From assembly GCA_041398245.1 (NCBI GenBank), contig JAWKVC010000011.1, positions 62,001 through 126,000 on the forward strand: a stretch of 64,000 nt of DNA, given 5' to 3'. Below are positions 60,178 to 64,000 of this stretch, in pieces. Under the pieces are notes generated by a model. It was not told the DNA's origin, searched no databases, and saw only the letters and a program-made list of their open reading frames with translations. A program made the position numbers and the translations under genes. The stretch is from UBA7672 sp041398245. Lineage in GTDB: Bacteria > Pseudomonadota > Alphaproteobacteria > Caulobacterales > Hyphomonadaceae. Every line of letters starts with the position of its first letter. Position 1 is the first letter of the stretch.

Positions 60178-60334
60178 AGTCCGCTCCGCCGCTGTTCCGG
60201 GCATTCCTGTTCTCCAGCTTGCAGGCCAAGCCGGGCGCAGGCAAGCTGCGTAACATCACGAACTCACGACCTTGCGTGCGCGCCGCGGTGTGGATGCGAA
60301 TTAGACGGGGTGGAGTTCGGGTCGGGAGGAGACG

Positions 60335-61348
60335 ATGCGGAAGCGGAGCGTGCTGATCGCCGCAGCGCTGGTCTGCGCAGCAATGCAGGCTGCGCTGGCG
60401 CAGGAAGTCTATCAGCCGCCCCGGACCCCGGATGGCAAACCCGACCTGCAGGGTACGTGGACCAACGCGTCGATCACCACGCTTGAGCGCTCGGATCGTT
60501 ACGCATCGACCGTTTTGGCGCCCGAAGACGTCGACAAGGCCACGTTCGAGCATCCCCAACTCGTGCGCCTGCGAACCGAGGATATCGCCAACACCCCAGC
60601 TACCGGGCTGCTGACCGGGAAGGATCTGCTGTTGGGGCGCGGCTACAACGCCTTCTGGATCGATCCGGGCACGCGATTCGGCGTGGTCCGCGGTCAGGTC
60701 CGCACGGCCTGGATCACCGATCCGCCTGACGGGAAGATTCCCTACAGCGAAGTTGGCCGGAAGCTTGCGCGCGCAGGCGACGAGCGCCTTGGCTATTCCG
60801 ACCCTGAAGCGCGCCCGCTGGCGGACCGTTGTCTGGCGACAGGAGGCCGTACCGGCCCGCCGATGGTGAACGGGCTCTACAACAACCACTATCAGATCGT
60901 GCAGACGCCTGGGTATGTGCTGATCCATACGGAAATGATCAGTCATGCGCGGGTGATCCCGATTGGCGGGCGCCATCAGCCGGCCGCCATCGCTCCTTTG
61001 TTCGGCGATTCGATTGGCAGATGGGAAGGCGACACGCTGGTAATCGAGACGACGAACTTCAACGCCTACCATGCATGGCAGGATCACCCCGCCTATCTGT
61101 CAGCCGATGCGAAGGTCACCGAACGCTTCACGCGCGTCGCCGAAGCCCAGCTTCTCTATCAGTTCACTGTCGAGGATCCGGCCTTCTACTCGCAACCCTG
61201 GTCGGGCGAGATCGCCTTCTGGAACGATGGCGAGGACATCTATGAATATGCCTGCCATGAAGGCAATTACGCCATGGAGGGTATTCTACAGGGCGCTCGC
61301 CATCGCGAGGCGTTGGGCCTGCCCTTGGATCAGGCGAACGAGGAGTAG
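60335..61348 (+). CDS. Secreted paralogue of the PQQ-dehydrogenase companion
   Basis: A 337-residue secreted protein with leader ending AALAQ. It shares with the 23803-24852 protein the phrases GKPDLQGTWTNASITTLERS, IGGRHQPAA...FGDSIGRWEGDTLVIETT, VTERFTRVAEAQLLYQFTV and YEYACHEGNYAMEGIL. The shared Cys/His/Glu block near the C-terminus could be functional. No enzyme partner is adjacent here. ATG 60335 has GGGAGGAGACG upstream. Confidence 0.8.
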   Translation: MRKRSVLIAAALVCAAMQAALAQEVYQPPRTPDGKPDLQGTWTNASITTLERSDRYASTVLAPEDVDKATFEHPQLVRLRTEDIANTPATGLLTGKDLLLGRGYNAFWIDPGTRFGVVRGQVRTAWITDPPDGKIPYSEVGRKLARAGDERLGYSDPEARPLADRCLATGGRTGPPMVNGLYNNHYQIVQTPGYVLIHTEMISHARVIPIGGRHQPAAIAPLFGDSIGRWEGDTLVIETTNFNAYHAWQDHPAYLSADAKVTERFTRVAEAQLLYQFTVEDPAFYSQPWSGEIAFWNDGEDIYEYACHEGNYAMEGILQGARHREALGLPLDQANEE

Positions 61349-61351
61349 GGC

Positions 61352-62041
61352 TTACGCCAGCGCGAAATCCACCAGCGCCGCGGCGTGGAGCTCGAGCGTG
61401 TCATAGCCCGGCAGGCCGGCCTCGGTCGGTGGGAACAGCATGCCGATTTCAGTGCAGCCGAAAATGACGCTGTCGGCCTCGCGCTCATAGGAGCGCCGGA
61501 TCATGGCGCGCACCGTCTCGCGCGCCTTGTCCGTCACGATCCCCTTGATCAGTTCATCATAGATGATGGCGTGCAGCGCGTCGCGATCCGGCTTCTCGGG
61601 CGTAAGGGCGCCGATGCCCTTCCGTTCGAGATGATCGATGAGGAAGGGGTCCTCCATCGTGTAGCGGGTGCCCAGCAGCAGGGGCCGCGTGCGGGCGTCG
61701 CGCCGGAGTTCAGCCGCCAGCGTGTCGCCGATATGGATCAGCGGGATCGCCACCGAGGCTTTCACCTGCTCGGCCACCTTGTGCATGGTGTTCGCGCCGA
61801 TCGCGATGCAGTCCGCGCCGGCCCGCTCCAGCGCCTGCGCTGAATTGGCGAGCAGGGCGCCGGCCTCGCGCCACTGTCCGGCGGTCTGCATCCGGGCGAT
61901 CGGGTCGAAATCGAGCGAATTCAGGATGATCCGCGCCGAATGGGCGCCGCCCAGCCTGTCGGCCGTCATCTGGTTGATCCGGTCATAGTAAAGCCGGCTC
62001 GACTGCCAGCTCATTCCCCCGATCAGGCCGATTGTACGCAT
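61352..62041 (-). CDS. Aspartate/glutamate racemase family protein (YgeA-like)
   Basis: A 229-residue amino-acid racemase: MRTIGLIGGMSWQSSRLYYD, HSARIILNSLDFD, IPLIHIGDTLA, LLLGTRYTMED, and the catalytic Cys in VIFGCTEIGML. The partner residue before NTMHK is Ala (GANTMHK), where E. coli YgeA has Thr, so the site is one-cysteine or altered. Start ATG 62041. It converges on the 60335-61348 gene. Confidence 0.88.
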   Translation of the reverse strand: MRTIGLIGGMSWQSSRLYYDRINQMTADRLGGAHSARIILNSLDFDPIARMQTAGQWREAGALLANSAQALERAGADCIAIGANTMHKVAEQVKASVAIPLIHIGDTLAAELRRDARTRPLLLGTRYTMEDPFLIDHLERKGIGALTPEKPDRDALHAIIYDELIKGIVTDKARETVRAMIRRSYEREADSVIFGCTEIGMLFPPTEAGLPGYDTLELHAAALVDFALA

Positions 62042-62289
62042 CTTCGCCGGAACCCCCGAAAAACTTGACCTTCTCCACAGGCGGGAGTAGGGAGCCCGTC
62101 TTTCCGCGCAGATGTCAGTCTGCGCCTTGACCGGCACGACCCCGTTTAAACGCAAACGGACGAGGCTGGCGAGGTCCCCCGCCCGGCGCGTTGCGCTCAG
62201 CGGGGCGTTCGCCGTTTTGGCGGCGCGTTTGACCGCGGGAAGGAGACGACCCACGTCGGAGATGGTCTCCGGCAGGCAAGGGAACGGCG

Positions 62290-63777
62290 ATGTTCGACGC
62301 GCTGACAGACAGGCTTGGCAAGGTATTCGACGGCCTGACCGGCCGCGGCGCCCTGTCCGAGAAGGACGTCAACGAGGCCCTGCGTGAAATCCGCGTGGCG
62401 CTGCTCGAAGCCGACGTCGCCCTGCCGGTGGTCAAGAAATTCGTCGAGGACGTTCGCCCCCGCGCGGTCGGCGAGAATGTCATCAAGTCGATCAAGCCGG
62501 GCCAGCTCGTCGTCAAGATCGTGCACGATGTGCTGGTCGAGACCCTCGGCGGCGAGGAAGAGCCTGAGCCGCTGAAGATCGACAGCCCGCCCGCGGTCAT
62601 CATGATGGCTGGTCTGCAGGGCTCGGGCAAAACCACCACGACCGGCAAGGTCGCCAAGCGCCTGAAGGAACAGGAGCGCAAGAAGGTTCTTGTCGCCTCG
62701 CTCGACACCCGCCGTCCGGCGGCCATGGAGCAGCTGACGATCCTTGCAGGACAGGCCGGCGTCGATGCGCTGCCGATCGTGGCCGGACAGCTGCCGGCCG
62801 ATATCGCCCGCCGCGCCATCCAGGCCGCGAAATTCGGCGGCTATGACGTGCTGATGCTCGACACGGCGGGCCGGACGACGCTCGACGACCAGATGATGAA
62901 CGAGGCGGCCGAGATCGCCGCCATCGCCGATCCCTCCGAAACGCTTCTCGTCGCCGATGCGCTCACGGGTCAGGATGCGGTCGAGACAGCCAAGCGCTTC
63001 CACGAACGCCTGCCGCTTACCGGTCTGGTGCTGACCCGGATGGATGGCGACGGCCGCGGCGGCGCTGCGCTGTCGATGCGGGCTGTCACGGGTCTTCCGA
63101 TCCGCTTCATCGGCATGGGCGAAAAGCTCGACGGGCTCGACGTGTTCGACGCCCGCCGGATCGCCGGCCGTATCCTCGGGCAGGGCGACATCGTCAGCCT
63201 GGTCGAGAAAGCCAAGGCGGAACTCGATCAGGCCGAGGCCGAGCGTGTCGCCAAGAAGATGGCGAAAGGCCAGTTCGATCTTGAGGATCTCGCCGGCCAG
63301 CTGCGCCAGATGCAGCGCATGGGCGGCCTTGGCGGCCTGATGGACCTGATGCCTGGCGTGAAGAACGCCAAGCAGCAGATGGCCGCCGCCGGCGTCGATG
63401 ATCGCATGCTCAAGCGTCAGGAAGCGATCATCATGTCGATGACGCCGAAGGAGCGCCGCAAGCCGGACGTGCTGCAGGCCTCGCGCAAGCGCCGCATCGC
63501 TGCGGGCGCGGGCGTCGATGTGGCCGAGGTCAACAAGGTGCTGAAGATGCACCGCAACATGGCCGACATGATGAAACGCATGGGCAAGGGCGGCATGAAG
63601 GGCCTTGCCGGCATGCTGGGCAATATGGGCGGAGCCGGCGGAATGGGCGGCGGCGGACCGCAGGTGAACCAGGCGGCGCTGAACCAGCTCAAGAATCTTG
63701 GCGCCGGTCCCGGCGGGCCGAAACTGCCGGACCTCGGCGGCGGTCTTCCCGGTCTTGGGGGAGACAAGAAGAAATGA
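62290..63777 (+). CDS. ffh: Signal recognition particle protein Ffh
   Basis: A 495-residue SRP54 GTPase that targets nascent membrane proteins with 4.5S RNA. N domain, then G domain with GLQGSGKTTTTGKVAKRL, DTRRPAAMEQL, DTAGRTTLDDQM, TRMDGDGRGG; Met-rich M domain from about 320 with GLGGLMDLMPG, ending in a Gly/Pro-rich tail. Its stop overlaps the next ATG (ATGA). Start of the ffh-chorismate mutase operon. Confidence 0.97.
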   Translation: MFDALTDRLGKVFDGLTGRGALSEKDVNEALREIRVALLEADVALPVVKKFVEDVRPRAVGENVIKSIKPGQLVVKIVHDVLVETLGGEEEPEPLKIDSPPAVIMMAGLQGSGKTTTTGKVAKRLKEQERKKVLVASLDTRRPAAMEQLTILAGQAGVDALPIVAGQLPADIARRAIQAAKFGGYDVLMLDTAGRTTLDDQMMNEAAEIAAIADPSETLLVADALTGQDAVETAKRFHERLPLTGLVLTRMDGDGRGGAALSMRAVTGLPIRFIGMGEKLDGLDVFDARRIAGRILGQGDIVSLVEKAKAELDQAEAERVAKKMAKGQFDLEDLAGQLRQMQRMGGLGGLMDLMPGVKNAKQQMAAAGVDDRMLKRQEAIIMSMTPKERRKPDVLQASRKRRIAAGAGVDVAEVNKVLKMHRNMADMMKRMGKGGMKGLAGMLGNMGGAGGMGGGGPQVNQAALNQLKNLGAGPGGPKLPDLGGGLPGLGGDKKK

Positions 63778-64000
63778 CGCTGGATCCCGCCGCCGAACTC
63801 AAACGTTTGCGCGCGTCGATCGACAACATCGATGCGGCGGTCGTTCATATGCTGGCCGAGCGCTTCAAGGCGACCAAGGCCGTGGGCGAACTCAAGGCGG
63901 CGCACGCCATGCCGCCGGCCGACAAGTCGCGCGAGGCCGAACAGATCGCGCGTTTGCGCCAGCTGGCGAAGGACGCCGATCTCGATCCCGACTTCGCCGA
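63774..64000 (+). CDS. Chorismate mutase (AroQ class), 5' part
   Basis: The window ends inside this gene. About 75 residues are visible: MTLDPAAELKRLRASIDNID, VHMLAERFKATKAVGELKAA and DKSREAEQIARLRQL, the helical AroQ chorismate mutase pattern that converts chorismate to prephenate. ATG 63774 overlaps the ffh stop. Its position after ffh is common in Alphaproteobacteria. Confidence 0.9.
   Translation, partial: MTLDPAAELKRLRASIDNIDAAVVHMLAERFKATKAVGELKAAHAMPPADKSREAEQIARLRQLAKDADLDPDFA

Noticed and set aside
62197..63552. A 451-codon antisense frame over ffh
   Set aside because: The Ffh motifs on the plus strand are unambiguous; the frame is His/Arg-rich noise.

Overview
The window is GC-rich, gene-dense chromosomal DNA of an alphaproteobacterium. 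RcdA (DUF1465) beside a DUF1192 gene, TrcR (DUF1013), the pair DUF4164-zapA, and the start of an ffh-chorismate mutase operon are all alphaproteobacterial. Several TonB receptors and CtrA-pathway genes point to Caulobacterales, perhaps Hyphomonadaceae; that placement is inference. No rRNA, tRNA, CRISPR array, insertion sequence or prophage was seen.

Layout. 0-4 kb: end of a siderophore-type TonB receptor with its PiuC-like hydroxylase, a TraB/GumN protein and a membrane protein. 4-11 kb: argG, a response regulator with a hybrid histidine kinase, ppa, yjdM and typA. 11-14.3 kb: small envelope proteins, including a von Willebrand A protein and an unlisted 48-residue secreted peptide, then GFA and ACT proteins. 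14.3-16.1 kb: a lower-GC accessory island with an XRE regulator plus ImmA/IrrE protease, divergent from three small genes (DUF2188, a Cys-rich protein, DUF3892). 16.1-27.3 kb: dapF, a cytochrome c, a prolyl-oligopeptidase lipoprotein, a TetR/SDR divergent pair with two palindromic operators, and a block of TonB receptor, secreted companion and PQQ-dehydrogenase/cytochrome c fusion. 27.7-31.1 kb: an unfamiliar envelope cluster of coiled-coil lipoprotein, TPR protein and membrane protein. 31.5-38.2 kb: another TonB receptor, two DUF465 genes, trcR, a quinone oxidoreductase, a DUF1192 gene and rcdA. 38.2-50.9 kb: XRE/SulP transporter, rpmE, ABC exporter, two inositol-monophosphatase-like genes, thiE, fba, an amidohydrolase, an SDR and an aldo/keto reductase. 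50.9-56 kb: the central-carbon run pgk, gap and tkt. 56-64 kb: DUF4164/zapA, purEK, a GGDEF cyclase, a DUF1194 protein, a paralogue of the PQQ companion, a racemase, ffh and the start of a chorismate mutase.

Three loci show clustered frameshifts although the protein sequence stays conserved across the breaks: pgk (about 51.5-52.0 kb, at least seven frame changes), the 5' end of the TPR gene (about 28.5-28.7 kb) and the 3' end of the quinone oxidoreductase (about 36.32 kb). Indels without substitutions look more like local consensus error than gene decay, but this cannot be settled from the sequence alone.

The best candidates for something undescribed are the 14.3-16.1 kb island, the 27.7-31.1 kb envelope cluster, and the PQQ-dehydrogenase/companion family, which has a second copy at 60.3 kb.
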